A DNA stretch of 5,315 nucleotides from Alphaproteobacteria bacterium (GCA_012267605.1 JAAXGF010000022.1:1-5315); one strand, 5' to 3'. Numbered from the stretch's first letter, positions 1 through 5,315 are shown. A program made the numbers and translations. Notes: generated by a model not told the origin, from the sequence alone.

Positions 1-1431
1 GATCAGACCTGGGCAGTTACCGTTCGTCACTTTATATGAAAGATAGTCGGCACCGCCTTGGAGAAGCAACCGACCTGCATCTTGGTCGGGAACGTCGTCA
101 ATCAGTATCCTGGCTTTCCGATCGTGTAGTTCGCCGGAGAATCGGCGGAGTTCGTCCGCTTTTATGGTCGCGGTCTCAGTAACGTCTTGGTAGCCCACGC
201 TAACGATAGGGATTTGACAGGCTCGCAAATCGACTTTTATCGGCTGCAGTCCGTCCAACTTCAGAATCAGCGATAGAAAAAATTTCTTCAACTTATTAAT
301 GATCGTGAGCAATCGGAAACCCAACCCGCGTGATGGAACCCTGGCGATACGAAGAATCAGTGAATTCGCCGTGAATTCCTTTACCGGGCGGCAAATTTCA
401 AAGTATCGGGAACAAAACGACTTCGTATTTATCGTCGAAAAGTTAACGTCGATAATAAGCGCGCCTTGGTCCGTCGCACCACGCCGTTGCGCGTGTTCAG
501 CGGCGAGCCGAAGCTTCAAACAATCGACTTCGGCCGCGATTTCCGCCGGGTCGGCGCCGATTTGGCCGAGCCGTTCGATTTCCGTGAGGGTCTCTTGACT
601 GAACCGCAAGATTGCAAAGGGTGCCTCCGTTCGCGTGCTGGTGACGACCTTGTTTGGATGAACTTCCGACGTGGCCAGAGTTGCCCGCGACCAGGCTTTC
701 AAATCATTTCTAATACGATTGGTTTCCTCGTCGATTCGCGCCGTAATTAGCGCCATTGGATCATCGGACTCCGCGGCTTCGCTAGCCGAAACCTTGAGCA
801 CGCGGGTTTCGGCGGCAATTTCCGCTAGTCCCGGATCCAAATTTTCGCCGAGAATTTTTTCTTGAATTTCGTACTCGATCGCCTTTGCTTTCGCCGTCGC
901 ATTCTGTGAATCGGCATTCGCGAAGCAAATGACGAATCCGAGTCCGCGGCGGTCGTAGACATCCTGCCCAGAAATGTGAGATTGGATGACTCGGTCGGCA
1001 ATAAGGATCACTTTGGCCGATTGTTGTTCCCATTCGTCGCCCAACTGCTCCTTGATGGATTCCAGGCCAACCATTTGCAAGTGACTGGCAACGATTTTGC
1101 CGTCATTGTCGCTGGCGAGACCTGACAATTTGGCGTGAATCGCACCTGACGTACCAGATGAAATCTCGAAGTTCGGCCGAGGCTGTTGGGGCGTCGCGGG
1201 CGTTGTCGGCCGTGCTCCGCCCCTGGCAGGCGTCGCTACCTTCGCCGGTGGTGTATCCGATGTTTCGGTGGGCCGGCTGGTGACCCGTTCCAGGCGTTGC
1301 CGCAGGCGTTCTTCATCGGCGGCAGGTGCTGGGCCGGGCGATGCGTTGGGGCCCCTCAAATAGTGAACGGCAAGCCAAATGCCGGAGGCGATCGCCACCC
1401 CCACCAGTAAAATTAGTACGATCTCAATCAC
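1..1431 (-). CDS. Membrane-anchored protein with degenerate GGDEF/EAL-like domains (3' end outside window)
   Basis: I read this frame codon by codon. It is open for 477 codons from a GTG at 1431 to base 1, with no stop, so the C-terminus lies outside the window. A TGA sits directly before the GTG in frame, and AGGGGAG ends 10 bases upstream, which fixes the start. Residues 2-25 form one hydrophobic membrane segment. Residues 29-95 are a Pro/Ala/Thr-rich linker with a short charged helix at 39-50. Residues about 97-198 look like a GGDEF fold: an alpha/beta pattern in which YDRRGLGFVICF (159-170) sits where (A)RxGGDEFxxxL is expected, so the catalytic acids are absent. Residues about 320-477 weakly resemble an EAL domain (LIIDVNFST near 325; ILIDDVP at 442-448 followed by a GADYLSYKV-like strand), without a recognisable EAL metal site. 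This suggests a non-catalytic c-di-GMP-related or scaffold protein. The frame is certain; the family is an inference. Confidence 0.82.
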   Translation of the reverse strand, partial: MIEIVLILLVGVAIASGIWLAVHYLRGPNASPGPAPAADEERLRQRLERVTSRPTETSDTPPAKVATPARGGARPTTPATPQQPRPNFEISSGTSGAIHAKLSGLASDNDGKIVASHLQMVGLESIKEQLGDEWEQQSAKVILIADRVIQSHISGQDVYDRRGLGFVICFANADSQNATAKAKAIEYEIQEKILGENLDPGLAEIAAETRVLKVSASEAAESDDPMALITARIDEETNRIRNDLKAWSRATLATSEVHPNKVVTSTRTEAPFAILRFSQETLTEIERLGQIGADPAEIAAEVDCLKLRLAAEHAQRRGATDQGALIIDVNFSTINTKSFCSRYFEICRPVKEFTANSLILRIARVPSRGLGFRLLTIINKLKKFFLSLILKLDGLQPIKVDLRACQIPIVSVGYQDVTETATIKADELRRFSGELHDRKARILIDDVPDQDAGRLLLQGGADYLSYKVTNGNCPGLI

Positions 1432-1440
1432 TCAGCGAGG

Positions 1441-1453
1441 TCTCCCCTGATCA
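1441..1453 (-). promoter_or_regulatory. Shine-Dalgarno region of the GGDEF/EAL-like gene
   Basis: Read on the minus strand, AGGGGAG lies 10 bases before the GTG at 1431. It is the only purine-rich box nearby, and an in-frame TGA immediately precedes the GTG, so it supports the non-ATG start. Confidence 0.55.
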
Positions 1454-1477
1454 AGGCCATGGCGACCGACGAGCTTT

Positions 1478-1507
1478 GGGTTCGGGGTGCATGGAATCTT
1501 CGAACCC
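1478..1507. repeat. 7-bp inverted repeat upstream of the GGDEF/EAL-like gene
   Basis: GGGTTCG at 1478-1484 and CGAACCC at 1501-1507 are perfect reverse complements separated by 16 bases. No T-run follows on either strand, so it does not look like a standard terminator. It lies 47 bases upstream of the GTG start at 1431 and could be a leader hairpin or a protein-binding site. Confidence 0.45.
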
Positions 1508-1655
1508 GTGCCTTATCGCCGGTATACCTGCCTGGCGCGTCTTGCCACGATGCCTGCCTATTCATCGGCACGTATAAAGATTTACTGCTGAGATAGATTT
1601 CTCGTTAACGGTGGGCAATCGGGGACCAAATTCGTCGAACCGTACAAACTAAATT

Positions 1656-1688
1656 GGCAAGGGTGAGGGTGTGGCGGAGATCCTTGCC
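1656..1688 (-). terminator. Possible weak transcription terminator after the methyltransferase fusion gene
   Basis: GGCAAGG (1656-1662) and CCTTGCC (1682-1688) can pair as a 7-bp stem with a 19-base loop, starting 22 bases past the TAA at 1710-1712. On the minus strand it is followed by AATTTAGTTTG, which is T-containing but has no proper T-run. The large loop and poor tail make this only a tentative terminator. Confidence 0.25.
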
Positions 1689-1709
1689 CACCTCTGTGGT
1701 CGTCGACGT

Positions 1710-2819
1710 TTATTGTTTCGGCACGCGGGATTCGCGGTCGAGTAGGGCGCGTTTGCGCTCGACGCCCCAGTGATAGCCGCCGATGCTACCGTCACCCCTT
1801 ACCACTCGGTGGCAAGGAATGAGGACCGACACTGGATTTTTGGCGCAGGCTTGGGCGACGGCGCGGACGGCGCGGGCATCGCCAAGAGTTCGTGCGATTT
1901 CGCCGTAACTCCGGGTTTCGCCGGGTGGAATTTCGCGCAGTGCCGCCCACACCCGACGCTGAAATGTGGTGCCAGCGACGTCAAGAGGAACGTCGATTGT
2001 GTTGGTCTGACTCTTGAGATAGCGCTTAATTTGCGTCGTCCATCTCGAGAGGGCGCGATCGCGACTGGGCCGCGCGTCGGGAAAATTTTGTTTGAGTTCC
2101 GCGATCAGCGTGTCATCTCTGTCGCCGAGATAAAGGGCTCGCACACCACGCGCCGACGCCGCGACCAGGAGTCGACCAACTGGTGATTCGACGATCATGT
2201 AACCGACGTCCCCAGCATCCACATCACCATATTCCTTATAGCGGGCACCGTTGTTATCCATGTCTGCCAGGCCGTTGTCGCCGCCCACAGCTTTAGGCGA
2301 AGTTTTTGGCGTCCTGTCGCTTTTGCGTTCGACGTAAGCATCGGTGGCGGTAAGTAGGTTCGTTGGCGGCCGACCGCAGCCGTCACCGAGAGGGCAGTAT
2401 CGGTAGGCCCACCGCCGCAGCGTCTGGGCGCCGTTACCGGGATTCGACTCAACGACTGGGATACCCGATGGGCCGGGGTTTAGCCGCACCAGTCCCCATC
2501 CCCGTAATACGTTGATTCGCCGCATCACCCCTTCCCTGCGTAGGTGCAATGCAGTCGCTAGAATCCCTGGGGTATATCGCTGGGAGGACAAGCGGCACAC
2601 CAACTCTCGAAGGACTTCGTCGCCCAGCAATGCGGCCAACCGGTCGATCTCCATGGGGACGCATTGGGGGCATGGCTCTTCGGCGCGCGACGACAATGTG
2701 GCGAGACAGCAGACAACGACAACAATAACGCACTGATTCAGTGATAGATTTACTCGCCCGGACCATGCGCTTGGTTGGACCTGCGACCGCTGGGCGATTG
2801 CTTTCGTAAGGTGAAACAT
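1710..2819 (-). CDS. Exported winged-helix-like module fused to Ada-type methylated-DNA-[protein]-cysteine S-methyltransferase
   Basis: 369 residues from the ATG at 2819. The frame stays open upstream to an ATG at 2987, but that start would overlap the preceding gene by about 74 bases, so 2819 is preferred (weak GAAAG box 4 bases before it). Residues 25-46 are a hydrophobic signal-like segment ending SSRA/EE. Residues 56-114 have a winged-helix-like pattern, with Cys75 in LVCR and a Cys142-x5-Cys148 pair; this part is paralogous to the gene at 2914-3378. Residues 150-206 are a hydrophilic linker. Residues about 207-369 are the O6-methylguanine-DNA methyltransferase domain: acceptor Cys336 in IPCHRVV, Tyr305, Arg319 and the GVERKRALL tail. 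This domain transfers the alkyl group from O6-alkylguanine to its own cysteine. It resembles the C-terminal part of Ada, including LGDRDDTLIAELKQNFP, rather than stand-alone Ogt. The Ada zinc and AraC domains are missing. Export would separate the enzyme from DNA, so an internal start or a recent gene fusion is likely. Confidence 0.85.
   Translation of the reverse strand: MFHLTKAIAQRSQVQPSAWSGRVNLSLNQCVIVVVVCCLATLSSRAEEPCPQCVPMEIDRLAALLGDEVLRELVCRLSSQRYTPGILATALHLRREGVMRRINVLRGWGLVRLNPGPSGIPVVESNPGNGAQTLRRWAYRYCPLGDGCGRPPTNLLTATDAYVERKSDRTPKTSPKAVGGDNGLADMDNNGARYKEYGDVDAGDVGYMIVESPVGRLLVAASARGVRALYLGDRDDTLIAELKQNFPDARPSRDRALSRWTTQIKRYLKSQTNTIDVPLDVAGTTFQRRVWAALREIPPGETRSYGEIARTLGDARAVRAVAQACAKNPVSVLIPCHRVVRGDGSIGGYHWGVERKRALLDRESRVPKQ
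2196..2237 (-). promoter_or_regulatory. Candidate internal translation start for a free methyltransferase domain
   Basis: Inside the fused frame, AAGGA (minus strand, 2233-2237) lies 10 bases before an in-frame GTG at 2222-2220. A second in-frame ATG at 2198-2196 has GGGGA 10 bases upstream and begins MIVESPVGRLLV, the usual first strand of the domain. Either would give a soluble protein of about 162-170 residues, close to E. coli Ogt (171), without the signal-like segment. This is plausible from the sequence but not proven. Confidence 0.35.
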
Positions 2820-2833
2820 CACGCTTTCAATAA

Positions 2834-2861
2834 ACACGTGTGTTCTATTTCCCTGGAAATA
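2834..2861. repeat. Two palindromes between the exported winged-helix genes
   Basis: TATTTCC-CT-GGAAATA (2846-2861) is a perfect 7-bp inverted repeat with a 2-base centre, and ACACGTGT (2834-2841) is a perfect 8-base palindrome five bases away. Both lie in the 94-base gap between the stop at 2914 and the preferred start at 2819. Short-spaced dyads like the first are typical of sites for dimeric regulators. No T-run follows, so a terminator is less likely. Confidence 0.5.
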
Positions 2862-2913
2862 TCTGATCCCGAGCGGATGATGTCCCTTCGCGGCTGTATA
2901 AGCCCCAACCGAT

Positions 2914-3378
2914 TCAGCGCTTGACGCTGCACGCGTCTTCGTTCGTACACCACTCGCGGGCGAATTTGCGCATTCGGACGCGGGCAAACTCGGTTGCCGG
3001 GCGGATCATGATGATTCCATTCTTATAAGTGTGGGTGACCAAACCCATTTCGTCCAACAGGCGCATGCCGTCGAAAAATCGGTTCTTCGGTATACCAGTG
3101 CCCATGGCCAACGCGTCCAACGACCAGTTGGTAAACGGGACGCGACAGACGATGGCACGCAGGACAGGGTCGGCGTTGACGCGAAACAGCATCTCGAAGT
3201 CCCGCGCCCAGGTGCCCATTTCCTCAATTGTGATCGCCAACGGATCCGCCGCCGTCTCGGATTTCAGCTTCTTGCTCTTTTCCTTTGCGCCCGCTGGGTT
3301 CACAACAAGAAAAGCGGCGAGGGCAAAAGCGACGAATGCAATTGTCAAAATAGACACGGATTTCATTAGGTAGGCCAT
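2914..3378 (-). CDS. Small exported winged-helix-like protein with conserved Cys-x5-Cys tail
   Basis: 154 residues if started at the ATG at 3378; a start at Met5 (3366) would give the more usual signal peptide beginning MKSVSILT. GGGA lies just upstream of the first ATG, so that one is kept. Residues 6-31 form a signal peptide with a likely cut after NPAGA. A Lys-rich stretch follows (32-39). Residues 60-125 have a helix-helix-helix-strand pattern like ArsR-type winged helices: ADPVLRAIVCR, then WSLDALAMGTGIPKNRFFDG as possible turn and recognition helix, then LLDEMGLV. The protein ends with WCTNEDACS (Cys144-x5-Cys150). The same order, including Cys78 in VCR, occurs in the next gene downstream, whose start is 94 bases away. 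An exported protein cannot act as an ordinary transcription factor, so the fold may have been reused for protein binding or redox work; the three cysteines could form a disulfide. I do not recognise a named family. Confidence 0.8.
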   Translation of the reverse strand: MAYLMKSVSILTIAFVAFALAAFLVVNPAGAKEKSKKLKSETAADPLAITIEEMGTWARDFEMLFRVNADPVLRAIVCRVPFTNWSLDALAMGTGIPKNRFFDGMRLLDEMGLVTHTYKNGIIMIRPATEFARVRMRKFAREWCTNEDACSVKR

Positions 3379-3465
3379 ATAATCCCAACCATGAAATCAA
3401 CGATTTTCACGCTCCAGCGAAAACTGGCCGGTTGTTGATTAAAATGGGGTAACATCAGGCCAATG

Positions 3466-3494
3466 ACTATAGAATTGCTGGGACCCCGGTTCAA
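3466..3494 (-). promoter_or_regulatory. Sigma70-like promoter for the leftward gene group
   Basis: On the minus strand, TTGAAC (3494-3489) and TATAGT (3471-3466) are separated by exactly 17 bases. Transcription would start near 3459, leaving a leader of about 80 bases before the ATG at 3378. This is the best promoter match seen in the window and fits the gene direction. Confidence 0.6.
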
Positions 3495-3583
3495 CAAAAC
3501 CGTTTGCCAATTTGGGTTGGCCGCAGAGTGATTCGTCGTTGCCTAACCGGTGGCTCGGGGGCGGAGTGGCGACCACCGCGCGC

Positions 3584-3612
3584 TTGCAACCCCACCCCAA
3601 TTTCCTTACCTT
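3584..3612 (+). promoter_or_regulatory. trnR: Possible promoter of the tRNA-Arg gene
   Basis: TTGCAA (3584-3589) and TACCTT (3607-3612) are separated by 17 bases. Transcription would start near 3619, about 49 bases before the mature tRNA. The -10 box is a weak match, so this is tentative. Confidence 0.3.
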
Positions 3613-3667
3613 CCGAAGAGATTTCCCATATGGGGCCAATTGCTCCAACGACGTCTTTCGACATCAC

Positions 3668-3744
3668 GCGCCCGTAGCTCAGCTGGATAGAGCACCAGAC
3701 TACGAATCTGGGGGTCGGGAGTTCGAATCTCTCCGGGCGCGCCA
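3668..3744 (+). tRNA. trnR: tRNA-Arg (anticodon ACG), CCA encoded
   Basis: The full cloverleaf can be drawn. Acceptor stem GCGCCCG (3668-3674) pairs with CGGGCGC (3734-3740). The D arm is GCTC/GAGC around AGCTGGATA. The anticodon stem CCAGA/TCTGG encloses loop CTACGAA with anticodon ACG at 3702-3704. The variable loop is 5 bases. The T stem GGGAG/CTCTC has one G-T pair and encloses TTCGAAT. Discriminator G3741 is followed by encoded CCA (3742-3744). ACG decodes CGN arginine codons and normally has its A34 converted to inosine by TadA. The following DNA is more GC-rich and carries a plasmid-type initiator, and tRNA 3' ends are common integration sites. Confidence 0.97.
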
Positions 3745-3745
3745 C

Positions 3746-3751
3746 TTTTTT
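3746..3751 (+). terminator. T-tract after the tRNA
   Basis: Six consecutive T residues begin two bases after the encoded CCA. The tRNA stems just upstream could supply the hairpin for intrinsic termination, but there is no separate stem-loop. Confidence 0.3.
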
Positions 3752-3796
3752 CGCTGATTCCAATTCGCTACCTTTGCACAGATCGCAGGCCTAGGC

Positions 3797-3825
3797 AAGC
3801 CCCGGGGGAACATAAAAAGGGGCTT
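3797..3825. repeat. 7-bp inverted repeat, hairpin-forming
   Basis: AAGCCCC (3797-3803) is the reverse complement of GGGGCTT (3819-3825), with a 15-base A-rich loop. No T-run follows on the plus strand, so it is not a classical terminator of the tRNA unit. Confidence 0.45.
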
Positions 3826-3883
3826 AGTCACGCAGACGATTTGATTGGATAAAAAAAGAGGCGGCTCGGAGGGAACCGAAACC

Positions 3884-3897
3884 CGGTGAACTCACCG
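3884..3897. repeat. 14-base palindrome, operator-like
   Basis: CGGTGA-AC-TCACCG is a perfect 6-bp inverted repeat with a 2-base centre. Its short spacing suits a dimeric DNA-binding protein better than an RNA hairpin. It lies 168 bases before the RepC-like start. Confidence 0.5.
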
Positions 3898-3925
3898 AAT
3901 AAGGAAACCCCAGAGCGACCGCCAA

Positions 3926-3962
3926 TGGCCGTAAGTAATTTGCAAAATCACTTCTACGGCCA
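3926..3962. repeat. 37-base imperfect palindrome
   Basis: The outer arms TGGCCGTA (3926-3933) and TACGGCCA (3955-3962) are perfect 8-bp complements. Inside, AGT pairs with ACT, and the centre is the palindrome TTTGCAAA (3939-3946), leaving only small bulges. It is the longest dyad in the window and is AT-rich at the centre, so it could be a protein-binding site, part of an origin, or a strong RNA hairpin. Confidence 0.6.
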
Positions 3963-3976
3963 GCGGCGGCGCGTGT

Positions 3977-4021
3977 CAACGGTAAAACGCCGTTGGACGG
4001 TCCCTCCCCGTCGCCCTTTTT
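3977..4021 (+). terminator. Tandem hairpins followed by T5: possible attenuator or terminator
   Basis: CAACGG (3977-3982) pairs with CCGTTG (3990-3995) around a 7-base loop. Immediately after, GACGG (3996-4000) pairs with CCGTC (4008-4012) around 7 bases, then GCCC and five T residues (4017-4021). The second stem is short for a terminator and four bases separate it from the T-run, so it is weak, but the position 44 bases before the RepC-like ATG suits attenuation. Confidence 0.35.
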
Positions 4022-4041
4022 CCCGATAGCACAGACAGCGT

Positions 4042-4061
4042 GACCTCCCTCACGGAGGGTC
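4042..4061 (+). promoter_or_regulatory. Shine-Dalgarno-masking hairpin of the RepC-like gene
   Basis: The ribosome-binding site GGAGGG (4054-4059) lies 5 bases before the ATG at 4065. The preceding CCTCC (4044-4048) can pair with GGAGG across a 5-base loop. An alternative pairing of GACCTCC with GGAGGGTC, leaving one G bulged, makes the stem longer. Either would hide the ribosome-binding site and so limit initiator translation. Confidence 0.55.
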
Positions 4062-4064
4062 AAG

Positions 4065-5186
4065 ATGACGCAATCATTGCGCCGCGGCCGCGCCAGCGAC
4101 GCCAACCTCGCCGCTTCGATGGCGGCCGAATGCTTTCAAGGACTGCCGGACGGCTACAGCCAGTACGATCTCGTTCACCTGGTCGAAAACAACGGCAAGG
4201 AGATCGGAGTGGGTCCGGCGGCGATGGCCCACTACAGGTTTCTTGTTATCCGCTGGACACAGGACAGGGACTGGCGCGAACCGGGCGAAAGGCCGGTCGT
4301 ATTCCTGCGGGTCGACAGGACCGCCGAAGAGCGGAGCCTTTCCGAAGCGCGGGTCCGGCAGCTCGAATACGAACTCAACGAGGCCGGGCTGCTCACCTGG
4401 ACCGACAGGGGCGACTACCATCGAAGCGGAACGCGGGATGCCCAAGGCCGCATCCTCTTCGCCAACGGCGTGGACCTCTCCCCCGGGGCCGTCATGCTGC
4501 CGAAGCTGCTTGAGATCGACGCCAGGCGGCGGGGGGAACTCAAGGAACGGGCCGGATTGCGGGCGCGGATATCCAGGCTCAAGGGCTACGTCAAGCCCCG
4601 GCTCGCCCGCGCCATCGAGGACGGACTGGCCGATCCCGACAACGCCGGATGGCGGAACGGGGTCAAGCTGCTTTCCATCCGGACCAGAGCCAAAACGCCC
4701 CTGGAGCGGCTGAAAGACGTCGCCGGACAATTGAGCAGTCTGGAGGACACATTGAACGGGTTCGTCAATACGGACGCCCACGACAAGGAAAACCACGGCG
4801 CCGGGTGTGGAAAAGCCCGGAAAACTTGTGGGCGGACCCGAAAAGCTACCGACGCGCCGGCAGAAAACTACCGACCCATATATACTACAAGAGATTCTAA
4901 AACCGATAAATCGGTTACTAGTACCCAGCCCTGTGAGCAAAGTACCGCTTCCAGCGGAAAGACGGACGCGCCCTGCGGCGCGAAGTCATCTCTCGAAACG
5001 GTTGACGGCAGGAAAAAAACGGATGCGAAAGGGCGCGGCGGAACCGCCAGGCGCATGAGCAGCTCCGATAGCGTGTGCGATGGACCGGAGCCGACCGGCG
5101 GGCCTGCGTCCAGCCCCCAAGGACGGGCCATGGCGGCGGGAAGAAGGCCCGATACCCGGAGGCAGGTATCTGGAACGAAGACGTGA
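4065..5186 (+). CDS. RepC-like replication initiator (RP-C N-terminal domain), C-terminus uncertain
   Basis: 373 residues with an excellent start: GGAGGG 5 bases before the ATG. Residues 1-185 match the pattern of the alphaproteobacterial RepC N-terminal domain: AAECFQGLPDG near 20-30, a winged-helix segment with recognition helix around 92-105 (LSEARVRQLEYELNEAGLL), GRILFANGVDLSP (128-140), then a basic helical stretch to about 184. RepC initiates replication of repABC plasmids, and related proteins occur on integrative elements. From about residue 236 the chain becomes hydrophilic, low in hydrophobic residues and rich in Lys, Arg, Ser, Thr and Gly. I cannot find the usual C-terminal RepC domain in this frame or the other two forward frames. 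The tail may be a real disordered end, or the gene may have been frameshifted after the linker near 4800-4920. No parA or parB lies upstream; the tRNA is there instead. Confidence 0.78.
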   Translation: MTQSLRRGRASDANLAASMAAECFQGLPDGYSQYDLVHLVENNGKEIGVGPAAMAHYRFLVIRWTQDRDWREPGERPVVFLRVDRTAEERSLSEARVRQLEYELNEAGLLTWTDRGDYHRSGTRDAQGRILFANGVDLSPGAVMLPKLLEIDARRRGELKERAGLRARISRLKGYVKPRLARAIEDGLADPDNAGWRNGVKLLSIRTRAKTPLERLKDVAGQLSSLEDTLNGFVNTDAHDKENHGAGCGKARKTCGRTRKATDAPAENYRPIYTTRDSKTDKSVTSTQPCEQSTASSGKTDAPCGAKSSLETVDGRKKTDAKGRGGTARRMSSSDSVCDGPEPTGGPASSPQGRAMAAGRRPDTRRQVSGTKT

Positions 5187-5315
5187 CGGGCTGCAAGTTG
5201 CCAGAGAGGCTTTCGGCGGCGCCACGGCCAACGATCCGGGCTTGACGCCCAGACGCCCCCCGAAGAGCGGATTGGAGAAGCCGGATACGGGAACGCGGGA
5301 TGTTTGGCCAGTTCC
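5187..5315. other. GC-rich stretch at the right edge, no gene assigned
   Basis: One forward frame, open from about 5059 to the edge, encodes an Arg- and Pro-rich sequence without recognisable motifs, and the minus frames are no better. High GC content makes such open frames likely by chance. No tRNA, integrase motif or clear repeat is seen. Confidence 0.4.

Larger units (their letters stand above)
3745..4064. promoter_or_regulatory. Non-coding, repeat-rich leader/possible control region ahead of the RepC-like gene
   Basis: I see no credible protein gene in these 320 bases. They hold a palindrome GCCTAGGC (3789-3796) and at least five inverted repeats, four of which are listed separately together with the Shine-Dalgarno hairpin. 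The minus strand carries TTGACC at 4063-4058, a good -35 box, but no convincing -10 at normal spacing. In repABC plasmids the stretch before repC encodes an antisense RNA that limits initiator synthesis; a similar role here is an inference from position and structure only. Confidence 0.45.

Noticed and set aside
1186..1577. Two plus-strand ORFs, 74 and 83 residues
   Set aside because: They are opposite the 477-codon minus-strand frame or extend into its leader, with no motifs and no good ribosome-binding site.
1770..2186. 138-residue plus-strand ORF
   Set aside because: It is antisense to the methyltransferase domain, which has clear catalytic motifs.
2820..2987. Upstream 56-residue extension of the fusion gene from an ATG at 2987
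   Set aside because: It overlaps the end of the exported paralogue by about 74 bases in another frame and places polar sequence before the signal-like segment.
3512..3757. Plus-strand ORF containing APVAQLDRAPDYESGGREFESLRA
   Set aside because: It is a translation through the tRNA itself, again a well-known false protein.
3491..3763. Minus-strand ORF containing PERFELPTPRFVVWCSIQLSYGR
   Set aside because: It is the reverse translation of the tRNA-Arg gene, a well-known spurious protein pattern.
4058..4063. Antisense promoter for a counter-transcribed RNA
   Set aside because: TTGACC is a good -35 box on the minus strand, but no acceptable -10 box lies 16-18 bases away, so I did not call a promoter.
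3824..4105. 93-residue minus-strand ORF ahead of the RepC-like gene
   Set aside because: It runs through the hairpin region and into the RepC-like start, with no domain pattern. Any conservation here is more likely at the DNA or RNA level.
4074..4940. 288-residue minus-strand ORF
   Set aside because: It lies opposite the RepC-like gene, whose start, ribosome-binding site and domain are convincing; the reverse frame is Gly/Pro/Val-rich shadow translation.

Overview
The window looks like chromosomal DNA of an alphaproteobacterium, perhaps Rhodospirillales-like, that meets the edge of an integrated mobile element. The main clue is a RepC-family replication initiator, a family largely confined to Alphaproteobacteria. 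The genus cannot be fixed from this sequence. By eye, base composition is moderate up to about 4,000 and clearly more GC-rich beyond it.

Layout. Bases 1-1431 (minus strand) hold a GTG-started reading frame of at least 477 codons that runs off the left edge. It encodes a membrane-anchored protein whose two downstream domains resemble degenerate GGDEF and EAL modules. Bases 1710-2819 (minus) hold one reading frame joining an exported winged-helix-like module to an Ada-type O6-methylguanine-DNA methyltransferase domain. Bases 2914-3378 (minus) encode a small exported protein that is a paralogue of that first module. A good sigma70-like promoter lies at 3466-3494 (minus) upstream of it. All three protein genes left of the tRNA point left and may be partly co-transcribed.

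A tRNA-Arg(ACG) with encoded CCA lies at 3668-3744 (plus). After its 3' end come 320 bases without a credible protein gene but full of inverted repeats. The RepC-like gene starts at 4065 (plus), with a Shine-Dalgarno sequence that can be masked by a hairpin. A tRNA followed by GC-rich DNA with a plasmid-type initiator suggests an integrative element inserted at the tRNA, but no integrase or duplicated tRNA end is visible here.

The two most unusual items are the pair of exported winged-helix-like paralogues, one fused in frame to a DNA-repair methyltransferase that should act in the cytoplasm, and the structured leader ahead of the RepC-like gene.
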